From the NCBI RefSeq assembly GCF_024539675.1, contig NZ_JAHHIT010000092.1:1-37873 (forward strand): 37,873 nucleotides of DNA. Direction: 5' to 3'. Positions within the stretch are counted from its first letter, which is position 1. The number at the start of each line of letters is the position of its first letter. Of this stretch, positions 14,196 to 23,165 are shown piece by piece. Position numbers and translations under genes: made by a program. This DNA comes from Streptomyces hilarionis (GTDB taxonomy: Bacteria; Actinomycetota; Actinomycetes; Streptomycetales; Streptomycetaceae). The notes beneath the pieces were generated by a model. It was not told the origin of the DNA. It did not search any database and saw only the letters and a list, made by a program, of their open reading frames with translations.

Positions 14196-17105
14196 ATGTC
14201 CTCGCGCCCCTCCCCCTCTCCCGCTTCCGCACGAGCGGGGGGACCCCCGCCCGCCGACTACGTCGAGGACGTCTCGCCCGGCTCCGGGGCTCTCGCGCCC
14301 CGCGCCTGGTACGCGGACTCGGACGCGAAGTCCTTCTCGCTGAACGGGCGCTGGCGACTGCGCCTGTCGGCGACGGCCGACGCCGAGGACGACGCGTTCG
14401 CCGGGGAGGGGTACGACGCCGGGGACTGGGCCGAGGTCACGGTCCCCGGCCACTGGGTGCTGCAAGGGGAGGGCGCCTTCGGCTCCCCCGTCTACACCAA
14501 CCACCTCTATCCCTTCCCCGTCGACCCGCCCCGGGTCCCGACGGAGAACCCGACCGGCGACCACCTGCGGGTCTTCGACCTGCCCGAGGGATGGCCCGAC
14601 GCCCGCGAGGGCGACGTCGTCCTGCGCTTCGACGGCGTCGAGTCCTGCGCGCGGGTGTGGCTGAACGGCACGGACGTCGGCGAGTTCAAGGGGTCGCGGC
14701 TGGCGCACGAGTTCGCGGTCGGCCATCTGCTGCGGCCGCGCGGCAACGTCCTCGCCGTCCGGGTCCACCAGTGGTCGGCGGGCTCGTACCTGGAGGACCA
14801 GGACCAGTGGTGGCTGCCGGGCATCTTCCGTGACGTGACGCTGCTGCACCGTCCGGCGGACGGCGTCGGCGACTTCTTCGTGCACGCCTCCTACGACCAT
14901 GTCACGGGCGAGGGCCGGCTGTGCGTGGACTCCGACGTCGAGGGGCGGGTCGTCGTGCCCGCCCTGGACATCGATGTCGCGACCGGCCGGGCGGTCACGG
15001 CGGCGGTGCGCCCGTGGACGGCGGAGACGCCCACGCTCTACGACGGCGTTCTGGTGACGCCGGGCGAGCGCGTGCCCCTGCGCATCGGGTTCCGCACCGT
15101 CGAGCTGGCCGACGGCCTGATCAAGGTCAACGGCCGCCCGGTGCTCTTCAAGGGCGTCAACCGGCACGAATGGCACCCCGAGACGGGCCGCGCCCTCGAC
15201 GTGGAGACCATGCGCGAGGACGTGCTGCTGATGAAGCGGCACAACGTCAACGCGGTGCGCACCTCGCACTACCCGCCGCACCCGGCGTTCCTCGACCTGT
15301 GCGACGAGTACGGGCTGTGGGTGATCGACGAGTGCGACCTGGAGACCCACGGCTTCGTCGAGCAGGACTGGCGGGACAACCCCGTCGACGACGACCGCTG
15401 GACCCCCGCCCTGCTCGACCGCGCGGCCCGCATGGTCGAACGGGACAAGAACCACCCGTCGGTCGTGGTCTGGTCCCTCGGCAACGAGGCCGGCACCGGA
15501 CGCGGACTCACCGCCATGGCCGAGTGGATCCGCGCCCGCGACTCCTCGCGCCTCGTGCACTACGAGGGCGACGTCACCTGCCGTGACACGGACGTCTACT
15601 CGCGGATGTACGCCTCTCACGAGGAGGTCGAGCGGATCGGCCAGGGGCTGGACGGCGGCGCCCTCGGCCGCCGCCGACTCCCCTTCATCCTGTGCGAGTA
15701 CGCGCACGCCATGGGCAACGGACCCGGCGGACTGGCCGACTACCAGCGGATCTTCGAGGCCCACGACCGGCTCCAGGGCGCCTTCGTCTGGGAGTGGATC
15801 GACCACGGGATCAGGCACCCGCGGCTGGGCTACGCCTACGGCGGCGACTTCGGCGAGGAACTGCACGACGGGAACTTCGTCTGCGACGGCCTGGTCTTCC
15901 CCGACCGCACCCCTTCCCCCGGACTCGTCGAGTTCAAGAAGGTGATCGAGCCCGTCGCCCTGGAGGCCGTCGGCGAGGGCACGGTGCGCGTCACCAACAA
16001 GCACGACTTCGCCGACCTCTCGGCACTCGCCTTCACCTGGGCCTTCGAGGCGGACGGCGAGACCGTCGCGTCCGGGTCGCTCGCCGTGCCGCCGCTCGCG
16101 GCGGGCGAGTCGGCCGACGTCGCCCTGCCGGAGCCGCCGGCGGGCGCCCCGGCGGGCGCGGAGACCGGATGGACCGTCCGGGCCGTGCTGGCCGGGGACA
16201 CCGCCTGGGCGCGCGCGGGGCACGTGGTCGCCTGGGGCCAGGCGGCGGTCGCGCCGCGCACGCCGTCGTCCCTCGGTCCGGCGGTGGCGCCGGCCGTCGG
16301 GGAACGGCTTGTCACCGTGGGCCCCGCCTCCTTCGACGTCCGCACGGGCGAGCTGCGCGCCCTCGGCGCGGTGGCGGTGACCGGTCTGCGCCTGGACGTG
16401 TGGCGGGCGACCACCGACAACGACGACGGCGCGTCCTGGCAGTCGGACGTCCGCCACGGGCCGCTGTGGCGCAAGCTCGGCCTGCACCGGATGCGGCACC
16501 GGCTGGACGCGGTCGAAGCCGGCGACGACGCGCTGACGGTGCGCACCCGGGTGGCCCCGGCCGGCTGGGAGCTGGGTCTGTCGACGGTCTACCGGTGGAC
16601 GTCGGACGGCGACCGCGTGCGGCTGACCGTCTCCGTGACCCCCGAGGGCGACTGGACGGTGCCGCTCCCCCGCCTCGGCGTCCGCTTCGGACTGCCCGAC
16701 GCGGACCGGGTGACCTGGTTCGGCGGCGGCCCCGGCGAGGCGTATCCGGACAGCAGGTCGGCGGCCGCCCTCGGCCGCTGGCAGTCGACCGTCGACGCCC
16801 TTCAGACGCCGTACGTCCGCCCCCAGGAGAACGGCGCCCGGGCCGACGTCCGCTGGGCGGAGCTCGGCGGACTGCGCATCGACGGCGACCCGGCCTTCTG
16901 GTTCACCGCGCGACGCTGGACGACCGAGCAGCTCGACGCCGCCGCCCACCGCAGCGACCTGGCCCCGGGCGGGACGGTGTGGGTCAACCTCGACCACGGC
17001 CAGCACGGGCTCGGCTCCCAGTCCTGCGGCCCGGGCCCGCTGCCCCGGCACTTCCTGAACGCGGCGCCCGCGCGGTTCTCGTTCGTCTTCACCCCCACGG
17101 CCTGA
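14196..17105 (+). CDS. lacZ: Beta-galactosidase, glycoside hydrolase family 2 (LacZ type)
   Basis: 969 aa, a little shorter than E. coli LacZ (1023). GH2 sugar-binding domain at about 45-215, immunoglobulin-like domain, TIM barrel from about 300 (FKGVNRHEWHPETGRA), and the small-chain C-terminal domain with WRATTDNDDG and WFGGGPGEAYPDS. The acid/base is E431 (WSLGNEAG) and the nucleophile E501 (ILCEYAHAMGNG). There is no signal peptide, so it works in the cytoplasm and splits beta-galactosides brought in by the importer encoded just upstream. AGGAG lies 5 nt before the ATG. Last gene of the operon. The nearby extracellular galactanase gene suggests galacto-oligosaccharides as a natural substrate (inference). 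Confidence 0.93.
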   Translation: MSSRPSPSPASARAGGPPPADYVEDVSPGSGALAPRAWYADSDAKSFSLNGRWRLRLSATADAEDDAFAGEGYDAGDWAEVTVPGHWVLQGEGAFGSPVYTNHLYPFPVDPPRVPTENPTGDHLRVFDLPEGWPDAREGDVVLRFDGVESCARVWLNGTDVGEFKGSRLAHEFAVGHLLRPRGNVLAVRVHQWSAGSYLEDQDQWWLPGIFRDVTLLHRPADGVGDFFVHASYDHVTGEGRLCVDSDVEGRVVVPALDIDVATGRAVTAAVRPWTAETPTLYDGVLVTPGERVPLRIGFRTVELADGLIKVNGRPVLFKGVNRHEWHPETGRALDVETMREDVLLMKRHNVNAVRTSHYPPHPAFLDLCDEYGLWVIDECDLETHGFVEQDWRDNPVDDDRWTPALLDRAARMVERDKNHPSVVVWSLGNEAGTGRGLTAMAEWIRARDSSRLVHYEGDVTCRDTDVYSRMYASHEEVERIGQGLDGGALGRRRLPFILCEYAHAMGNGPGGLADYQRIFEAHDRLQGAFVWEWIDHGIRHPRLGYAYGGDFGEELHDGNFVCDGLVFPDRTPSPGLVEFKKVIEPVALEAVGEGTVRVTNKHDFADLSALAFTWAFEADGETVASGSLAVPPLAAGESADVALPEPPAGAPAGAETGWTVRAVLAGDTAWARAGHVVAWGQAAVAPRTPSSLGPAVAPAVGERLVTVGPASFDVRTGELRALGAVAVTGLRLDVWRATTDNDDGASWQSDVRHGPLWRKLGLHRMRHRLDAVEAGDDALTVRTRVAPAGWELGLSTVYRWTSDGDRVRLTVSVTPEGDWTVPLPRLGVRFGLPDADRVTWFGGGPGEAYPDSRSAAALGRWQSTVDALQTPYVRPQENGARADVRWAELGGLRIDGDPAFWFTARRWTTEQLDAAAHRSDLAPGGTVWVNLDHGQHGLGSQSCGPGPLPRHFLNAAPARFSFVFTPTA

Positions 17106-17204
17106 CCGGCCGGGACCCGACCGGCCGGCGGCCGACCGACCGGCCCGAACCGAAGGAGCGATCGACCATGTGATCGACGCGCAGACACGATGACCTCGTC
17201 TCCC

Positions 17205-17236
17205 GCGGCCGGCCGGCTCCCCCGCCGGCCGGCCGC
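17205..17236 (+). terminator. Strong hairpin terminator after lacZ
   Basis: GCGGCCGGCCGGC and its exact complement form a 13-bp stem with a 6-nt loop (TCCCCC). It lies 100 bp past lacZ and 21 bp before the start of the exporter ATPase. It would end the lac transcript, or form a leader hairpin for the exporter operon if transcription starts upstream. Confidence 0.7.
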
Positions 17237-17257
17237 GCATCACCGGAGGTGGAACGA

Positions 17258-18256
17258 GTGATCGGCAGCATCCAGGTGCGCGGCCTGTCCCGCACCTTTC
17301 ACACCACCGTCCGCCGGCCCGGCCTCGTCGGAGGCCTGCGCTCCCTTCTCGACCCGGAGCGGGTCGCCCGGCACGCCGTCCGCGACGTCACCTTCGACGT
17401 CGCCCCCGGGGAGCTCCTCGCGCTGCTCGGCCCGAACGGCGCCGGCAAGTCCACCACGATCAAGATGCTGACCGGCATCCTGACCCCCACCTCCGGCGAG
17501 GCGCGCGTCGCGGGCGTGGTCCCGTACCGCGAGAGGGAGCGCAACGCCCGCAACATCGGGGCCGTGTTCGGCCAGCGCACCCAGTTGTGGTGGGACCTCC
17601 CGGTGCGCGAGTCGTTCTCGATCCTGCGTGACATCTACGACGTCCCGTCAGCCGAACACCGCGCCCGGCTGGCCGAGTTCGACGCCCTGCTCGAGCTGTC
17701 CGCCTTCTGGGACACCCGGGTGCGCCACCTCTCGCTCGGCCAGCGCGTGCGCTGCGACCTGGCGGCGGCCCTGCTGCACGACCCGCCCGTGGTCTTCCTC
17801 GACGAACCGACGATCGGCATGGACGTGGTGGTGAAGGAACAGGTCCGCGAGTTCCTGCGCCACCAGGTCGAACAGCGCGGGCGGACCGTCCTGTTGACGA
17901 CCCACGACATGACCGAGGTCGAGCGGCTGGCCGAACGCGTGGTGCTGGTCAACCACGGCCGGGTGGTGCTGGACGGCACGCTCGACGAGATCCGCCGCAC
18001 CTTCGGCTCGACGTGGCAGGTGCGGGTCACCCTCGCCGACCCGCAGGCCGAGCCGGTGGACCTGCCGGGCATCGCCGTGCTGCGACGCGAGGGCTCCCGG
18101 GTGGTGTTCGGCCCCCGGGGTCCCGGCGCGCCGACCGTGCACCAGGCGCTGAAGTCGGTCGTCGAACGGTACGAGGTGACGGACATAGCCCTCGACGAGG
18201 CCGAGCTGGAGGACGTCATGCGGGCCGCGTACGCACAGGCCGGGGACACGCCGTGA
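17258..18256 (+). CDS. ABC-2 type exporter, ATP-binding protein
   Basis: 332 aa. Walker A GPNGAGKST at about 58-66, Q-loop in FGQRTQLWWDLP, signature LSLGQRVR, Walker B VVFLDEPTIGMD at about 178-189, H-loop TTHD. The QLWWDLP context and the C-terminal extension resemble the uncharacterised COG4586 ATPases that pair with two ABC-2 permeases. The substrate is unknown. GTG 17258 was chosen because GGAGG sits about 8 nt upstream. An in-frame GTG at 17249 overlaps that box. The stop overlaps the next start by 4 nt. Confidence 0.9.
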   Translation: MIGSIQVRGLSRTFHTTVRRPGLVGGLRSLLDPERVARHAVRDVTFDVAPGELLALLGPNGAGKSTTIKMLTGILTPTSGEARVAGVVPYRERERNARNIGAVFGQRTQLWWDLPVRESFSILRDIYDVPSAEHRARLAEFDALLELSAFWDTRVRHLSLGQRVRCDLAAALLHDPPVVFLDEPTIGMDVVVKEQVREFLRHQVEQRGRTVLLTTHDMTEVERLAERVVLVNHGRVVLDGTLDEIRRTFGSTWQVRVTLADPQAEPVDLPGIAVLRREGSRVVFGPRGPGAPTVHQALKSVVERYEVTDIALDEAELEDVMRAAYAQAGDTP

Positions 18257-19056
18257 CGGCCCTGTACGCCTGGCGCGTCGCCCGGGTGACGCCGCTCGGC
18301 GAACTGCTCGCCCCGCCCCGCATGACCGCGGCCCTGCTGCGGCTGGTCGTGCAGGTCGTGCTGGTGGCGTCCCTGTGGAGCGGCCTGTACGCGCACTCGG
18401 GCCCCACCGCCGGTCTGAGCCGCGACCAGGCGGTCACCTACGCCGTCCTGGCCGTGCTCGCCTCCCGGCTGCGGGAGCTGGATCAGTACACGGCCCGGGA
18501 CACCGTCATCCAGCACCTGCATTTCGGCACCATCGTCTACTGGTACCTGCGCCCCTTGTCGCCGCAGCGCTACTACGCCCTGCGGGCGCTCGGCGAGCAA
18601 CTGTACGGGCTCGCCTGGGCGGTGACGGGATACGCCGTCTGCCTCGCCTCCGGGGTGGTGCGGCCGCCCGCGTCGGCCGCGGCGGCGGGGGTGTTCGCGC
18701 TGAGCCTGCTGCTCGGCCAGTGGGTCCTGTACTACGTCATGCTGGCCATCGACCAGTTGTGCTTCTTCACGCTCCGCAACGACGCCGCGCTGCTCATCCT
18801 CCTCTTCGCGCAGAACCTGCTGGCCGGGGTGTACGCGCCGCTGTGGTTCTTCCCGGACTGGTTCGTCACGCTCAGCGGATTCCTGCCGTTCCAGGCCACG
18901 CTGAGCGTGCCGCTGTCGCTCTACGTGGGCCGCGTCGCGCTGTCGGACGCCGGTCCCGCCCTGCTGGTGCAGGCCGCGTGGCTGGTGACGCTGGCCGTGT
19001 TCACCCGGCTGGTGTGGCGTCTCGCCGCCCGGCAGGTCATCTCGCAGGGAGGCTGA
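18253..19056 (+). CDS. ABC-2 type exporter, membrane subunit 1
   Basis: 267 aa with about six hydrophobic helices. It starts with GTG overlapping the ATPase stop (GTGA). Blocks such as RELDQYTARDTVIQH and YWYLRPLSPQRYYALRALGEQL fit the COG4587-like permeases found beside COG4586 ATPases. It forms half of the membrane channel. The family gives no substrate. Confidence 0.85.
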   Translation: MTALYAWRVARVTPLGELLAPPRMTAALLRLVVQVVLVASLWSGLYAHSGPTAGLSRDQAVTYAVLAVLASRLRELDQYTARDTVIQHLHFGTIVYWYLRPLSPQRYYALRALGEQLYGLAWAVTGYAVCLASGVVRPPASAAAAGVFALSLLLGQWVLYYVMLAIDQLCFFTLRNDAALLILLFAQNLLAGVYAPLWFFPDWFVTLSGFLPFQATLSVPLSLYVGRVALSDAGPALLVQAAWLVTLAVFTRLVWRLAARQVISQGG

Positions 19057-19061
19057 CGCCC

Positions 19062-19862
19062 TTGAAAGCCGCACGCCTCGCCTGGCGCATCACCCGGCTC
19101 AACTTCCGCGCCCAGCTGGAGTACCGCTCCGAGTTCCTGATGATGATCGCGATCGGCGCGGTCTGGCAGGTCTCGGTGATCGTCTTCGCCACCGTGCTGC
19201 TGACCCGGTTCAGCGGGATGGGCGGCTGGGACAGCTCGGACGTGCTGCTCATTCCGGCCACCCGGATGCTCGCCCACGGTCTGTTCGTCCTCTTCCTCGG
19301 ACGTGTGCACGGCATCGGCCACTACATCCAGGAAGGACGGATCGACGTCTGCCTGATACGGCCCATGCCGGTGCATCTACAGGTCCAGCTGCGGGTGTTC
19401 CCCACCAACGCCATCGGCGACCTGACGGTGGCGGCGGGGCTGATGGCGGGCGCGCTCCGCCGCAGCGATCTCGACTGGACGGCGGGCCGGACCGCCTACC
19501 TGGTCGCGGCCGTCCTGGGCGGCATGCTCCTGGAGGCCGCCCTGTTCACGGCGCTGGCCTGCGCGGCCCTGCGCTTCCCGGCCGCCGACTACTGGGGCCG
19601 CTGGCTGGAGGAGCTGCTCGGCACGTTCGGCAGCTATCCGCTCAACGTCCTGCCCAGGGCGGTGGGCGGCCTGCTGACGTACGGCCTGCCCCTCGCGTTC
19701 GTGGCGTACCTCCCGGCCGCCGTCCTGACCGGCCACGGCCATGACACGAGCGTCCCCTACTGGCTGGCGGCGGTCTCCCCGCTGCTGGGGCTGCTGGCGT
19801 ACGCCGGCTCGCGGCTGCTGTGGGGGTGGAGCCTCGGGCACTACACCGGGGTGGGCGGCTGA
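19062..19862 (+). CDS. ABC-2 type exporter, membrane subunit 2
   Basis: 266 aa from a TTG start with GGGAGG about 10 nt upstream, 5 nt after the previous stop. It is a COG3694-like permease: KAARLAWRITRLNFRAQLEYRSEFLMM at the N-terminus, GRIDVCLIRPMP after the second helix, and about six helices. It completes the three-gene exporter. The 201 bp after it (19863-20063) hold no gene that I can support. Confidence 0.85.
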   Translation: MKAARLAWRITRLNFRAQLEYRSEFLMMIAIGAVWQVSVIVFATVLLTRFSGMGGWDSSDVLLIPATRMLAHGLFVLFLGRVHGIGHYIQEGRIDVCLIRPMPVHLQVQLRVFPTNAIGDLTVAAGLMAGALRRSDLDWTAGRTAYLVAAVLGGMLLEAALFTALACAALRFPAADYWGRWLEELLGTFGSYPLNVLPRAVGGLLTYGLPLAFVAYLPAAVLTGHGHDTSVPYWLAAVSPLLGLLAYAGSRLLWGWSLGHYTGVGG

Positions 19863-20063
19863 CGTCCGCGCCGTCCGTCGCCACGGCGGTCTCCCGCCTC
19901 GCGGCACGGTCCGCACGGCGCCCACCGCCCGCTTCGTCGTCCACCGCGGCGGCGACGGCGGTGGCCGCCGCCGCGCGACCGCCTCCGGCCGGGGCGCGGC
20001 CCCGGTCCCGGCGTCGTCGACTCCGTCCGGACCGGGCCGCCGCCGGACACCGGGGCGGCCGGG

Positions 20064-20750
20064 TCAGTGGGCGCGGTACGCGCGCAGGAACGCGGCGACG
20101 CCGCCCTTCATCAGGCGCTCGGTCTCGTCCTTCGGCAGGGGCAGCACCCCGTAGTGGGACTGCTGGACGATCGTGGCGGAGACGAGCGCCGTGAAGTGCG
20201 TCGCCGCGAGGTCGGCGTCGCCGTGCACGTCGAGCAGCCCGGCGTCGGCCAGGCCCTGCATCGCCTCGGCCAGGGCCCGGCCGACCGGTCCCGGCCCCGC
20301 GTCCCGCCACGCGTCGAGCACGTCCCGGGGGACGTGGTCGGCCTCGGCGTGGATGTGGCGCACCAGGGCGAAGTGGTGGGGGTAGTCCGCCATGAGGCCG
20401 AGGAAGGCACGGGCCAGGGCGATCAGGTCCCGCTCGAGGTCCTGTGCGCGGGGCGGCCGCTCGGGATCCAGCACGGCGTGCAGCCGGGCGAGTTGGGCGT
20501 CCTTCACCTCGCCCGAGGTCCAGGTGACGACGGCACCGAAGAGCTGCGCCTTCCCCCCGGGGAAGTGGTTGTAGAGCGTGCGCGTCGACACGCCGGCCTC
20601 CGCGGCGAGCGCGTCGACGGAGGCGCGCGCGTAGCCCTCGCGCCCGAACACCGCGCACGCCGCGCCCGCCATCGCCATCTGTTTCTCCAGCTTGCGGGGG
20701 GAGACCGTGCGTCGCGCCTCCTCCACCCAGCTCTCGTTGGTGCTGCCCAC
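20064..20750 (-). CDS. TetR family repressor of the FMN reductase/MFS operon
   Basis: 228 aa. The N-terminal helix-turn-helix is at about 44-63 (SVDALAAEAGVSTRTLYNHF). A variable ligand-binding domain follows, with MADYPHHFALVRHIHAEADH in its middle. I chose GTG 20750 because AGGAG lies 7 nt upstream. GTG 20765 is an alternative. It is divergent from the reductase gene, and two matching quasi-palindromes lie between them, so it very likely represses both units. The ligand is unknown but probably a substrate of the exporter or a quinone-like compound. Confidence 0.92.
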   Translation of the reverse strand: MGSTNESWVEEARRTVSPRKLEKQMAMAGAACAVFGREGYARASVDALAAEAGVSTRTLYNHFPGGKAQLFGAVVTWTSGEVKDAQLARLHAVLDPERPPRAQDLERDLIALARAFLGLMADYPHHFALVRHIHAEADHVPRDVLDAWRDAGPGPVGRALAEAMQGLADAGLLDVHGDADLAATHFTALVSATIVQQSHYGVLPLPKDETERLMKGGVAAFLRAYRAH

Positions 20751-20774
20751 TCCCGGACTCCTCACGGCGAAAAT

Positions 20775-20811
20775 TACAACGAGCGTTGCACTTTTTACAG
20801 CGCTCGTTGTA
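20775..20811. promoter_or_regulatory. Double TetR operator
   Basis: TACAACGAGCGTTGCA (20775-20790) and, inverted, TACAACGAGCGCTGTA (20796-20811) differ at only two positions and each is itself quasi-palindromic (CAACG-AG-CGTTG). Their centres are 21 bp apart, two turns of DNA, so two dimers could bind the same face. The AT-rich TTTTT between them stands out from the GC-rich surroundings. Confidence 0.75.
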
Positions 20812-20886
20812 GTTTACCGAAGGCGAGGCCGCGCCGCGCGGCCGCCGCTCCCCGCCGGGGGAGCCCGCAGAACAGGGGGAACAGCC

Positions 20887-21555
20887 ATGTCCACCACCGA
20901 CACGCCCGCCGATCCGTCCACCGACCCGTCCGCCGCCGCCGGGACCGTCGCGACGAGCGGCGGGGACGACGCTCCGCTGCGCGTGGCCGTCATCGTCGGC
21001 AGCGTCCGCGAAGGCCGTCAGGGCCGGGCCGTCGCCGACTGGTTCCTCGGCCTCGCCGGCGCCCAGGACGGCCTCACCCTCGACGTCGTCGACCTCGCGG
21101 ACGTCGACCTGCCGCTCGCCATGCCCGGCTGGGGCGGGACGCCGAGCCCGGAGGCGGTGGAGGCGCTCGCGGACGTCTCGCCGCGACTGGCCGCCGCGGA
21201 CGCCTTCGTCGTCGTCACACCCGAGTACAACCACAGCTTCCCGGCCGCGCTGAAGAACCTCATCGACTGGCACCACCCGCAGTGGCAGGCCAAACCGGTC
21301 GGCTTCGTCTCCTACGGCGGACTGGCGGGCGGGGTGCGGGCGGTGGAGCAACTGCGCCAGGTCTTCGCCGAGTTGCACGCCGTGACCGTGCGGGACGCCG
21401 TGAGCCTGCACGGCCCCTGGTCGGGCCTCGGGGAGGACGGCGCACCGCGCGACGCCGCCGTCTGCACCGGCGCGGCCAAGGGGATGCTCGGCCAACTCCG
21501 CTGGTGGGGAAAGACGCTGAGGGAAGCCCGCGCGGTCCGCCCCTACCAGGGATGA
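20887..21555 (+). CDS. NAD(P)H-dependent FMN reductase (flavodoxin-like)
   Basis: 222 aa, of which the first 30 are a disordered Asp/Ser/Ala-rich tail. The flavodoxin-like fold begins at LRVAVIVGSVREGRQGRAVA, with the FMN phosphate loop GSVREGR, then TPEYNHSFPAALKNLIDW and VSYGGLAGG. Such enzymes reduce FMN, quinones or azo compounds with NAD(P)H. GGGGGA precedes the ATG. It is co-transcribed with the MFS exporter (ATGA at the junction) and faces the TetR gene, which suggests a detoxification unit. Confidence 0.9.
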   Translation: MSTTDTPADPSTDPSAAAGTVATSGGDDAPLRVAVIVGSVREGRQGRAVADWFLGLAGAQDGLTLDVVDLADVDLPLAMPGWGGTPSPEAVEALADVSPRLAAADAFVVVTPEYNHSFPAALKNLIDWHHPQWQAKPVGFVSYGGLAGGVRAVEQLRQVFAELHAVTVRDAVSLHGPWSGLGEDGAPRDAAVCTGAAKGMLGQLRWWGKTLREARAVRPYQG

Positions 21556-21566
21556 GGAAGGACACG

Positions 21567-23000
21567 GTGACCTCCGGCCGCGTCACCGGGCCGTCCGCGG
21601 ACCCCGCCGGCCCGGCCCCGGAGCCCGCCGGCTCCGGCGCCTCCACCGCACTGGGCGGCGTCCTCGCCGTAGTGATCACGGGTTCGGTGATGTCGGTCCT
21701 CGACATCACGATCGTGAACGTCGCCCTGCGCAGCCTGACCACCGCGTTCGACTCCCCGCTGGAGACCGTGCAGTGGACGGCGACCGCCTACACGCTGGCG
21801 CTCGCGGCGGCCGTGCCGACCACCGCCTGGGCCATGGCCCGCTTCGGCGCCAAGCGCACCTACCTGAGCGCGCTCACGCTGTTCACCGCCGGGTCGCTGC
21901 TCGCCGCCTGCGCCTGGGACATCGGCAGCCTCATCGCCTTCCGGGCGTTGCAGGGACTCGGCGGCGGGCTGCTGATGCCGGTCGGCATGGCCATGGCCAT
22001 GACCGCGGCGGACCGGGAACGGCTCGGCCGCACGATGGCCCTGCTGGGGCTGCCGGTCCTGGTGGGGCCGGTGGCCGGACCGGTCCTGGGCGGCTGGCTG
22101 ATCGACGCCGCGTCGTGGCGGTGGGTCTTCCTCGTCAACCTGCCGGTGGGCGCCCTGGCCCTGGTCCTCGCCGCGAGGCTGCTGCGGCCGGACGCGCCCC
22201 GGGGCGCCCGCCCCGCCCCCGGACTGGACGTTCCCGGCCTGCTGATGCTCTCCCCCGGACTCGCGCTCCTGCTGTTCGGCCTGGCGCGCGGCGGCGAGCG
22301 GGGCGACCTCGCCGAGCCGGGCGCGCTCGTGCCGGCGCTGGCGGGCGCGGCCCTGGTCGCCGGTTTCGCCCGCCGCGCCCTGACGGCGCGTGAGCCGCTC
22401 CTGGACCTGCGTCTTCTGGGGGACCGGACGTTCGCCGTGGGCATCGGCACGCTCGCCCTGTTCACCTGCGGCTACTTCGGCTCGATGCTCCTGGGCCCGG
22501 TCTACTGGCAGCAGGTGCGCGGCTGGAGCGCGACGGCGACCGGACTGCTCGGCGTCCCGGTCGGGCTCGCGGTCGGCGCCACCATGCAGATCGCCGCACG
22601 CCGGATCGACAGGACGTCGCCGCGGGCGCTGATCCGGGCCGGCATCGCCGTGGGAGCCCTCGGCATGGCCCTCACCGGGCTCCAGATCGGCGCGGAGGGC
22701 GTCCCGGCATGGCGGCCGGTCTGCGCGACGGTGGTGATGGGCATCGGCTCCGGCATGGTGCTGATGCCGACGATGGCCACCGCCACACGCGACCTGCCCC
22801 CAGAACGGCTCGCCGCGGCGAGCACCGCGCTGACCATCAACTCCCAGACGGGCGCGGCGGTGGGCACCGCGCTCGTCTCCGTGGTGCTGGGCTCGGCCGG
22901 GCTCGATCCCGCGGGCTTCCGCATCGCCTACCTGGTGGCGGCGGGCCTGCTGGCACTGGCGCTGATCCCGGCGACGGGGCTGCCGCGACGCCGGCGCTGA
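21567..23000 (+). CDS. MFS drug exporter, DHA2 (EmrB/QacA) family
   Basis: 477 aa from GTG 21567, which has GGAAGGA just upstream. An ATG at 21552 overlapping the previous stop would add five residues. About 14 membrane helices. The DHA2 motif LDITIVNVAL is in helix 1, followed by QWTATAYTLALAAAVPTTAW, FGAKRTYL, the motif-C-like GPVAGPVLGGWL and WRWVFLVNLPVG. It is a proton-driven efflux pump of the inner membrane. Its operon with the reductase under a TetR protein fits export of a reactive or aromatic compound. The substrate is not predictable from sequence. Confidence 0.92.
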   Translation: MTSGRVTGPSADPAGPAPEPAGSGASTALGGVLAVVITGSVMSVLDITIVNVALRSLTTAFDSPLETVQWTATAYTLALAAAVPTTAWAMARFGAKRTYLSALTLFTAGSLLAACAWDIGSLIAFRALQGLGGGLLMPVGMAMAMTAADRERLGRTMALLGLPVLVGPVAGPVLGGWLIDAASWRWVFLVNLPVGALALVLAARLLRPDAPRGARPAPGLDVPGLLMLSPGLALLLFGLARGGERGDLAEPGALVPALAGAALVAGFARRALTAREPLLDLRLLGDRTFAVGIGTLALFTCGYFGSMLLGPVYWQQVRGWSATATGLLGVPVGLAVGATMQIAARRIDRTSPRALIRAGIAVGALGMALTGLQIGAEGVPAWRPVCATVVMGIGSGMVLMPTMATATRDLPPERLAAASTALTINSQTGAAVGTALVSVVLGSAGLDPAGFRIAYLVAAGLLALALIPATGLPRRRR

Positions 23001-23009
23001 AGCGCGTCC

Positions 23010-23038
23010 CCGGACCGGCGCCCCTCCCGCCGGTCCGG
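23010..23038 (+). terminator. Terminator after the MFS gene
   Basis: CCGGACCGGCG and CGCCGGTCCGG form a perfect 11-bp stem with a 7-nt loop, 10 bp past the stop codon. A partial repeat of CGCCGGTCCGG follows at about 23044. Confidence 0.7.
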
Positions 23039-23165
23039 CCCCCCGCCGGTCCGGCCCGCCGTCGGCCCGGCCTCGCGCCCGTCCGGCCTTCCACCCGTCC
23101 GGGCTTCCCCGGGCCTCTAGGATCCTGGCTGAACCCTGCCGGTCCCCGCACACAAGGCGGTCCCC

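Noticed and set aside
13179..17243. 1354-codon minus-strand open frame opposite lacZ and the permeases
   Set aside because: Mirror frame of well-conserved genes, with low-complexity composition and no recognisable motif.
17249..23000. Secondary-metabolite gene cluster with exporter, reductase and resistance genes
   Set aside because: No PKS, NRPS, terpene, RiPP or other core biosynthetic gene is visible. Rox and the exporters are better read as resistance and detoxification genes.
23095..23123. Full promoter before the second TetR gene
   Set aside because: TAGGAT is a fair -10, but no acceptable -35 lies at the right distance, so it was mentioned only in the gene entry.
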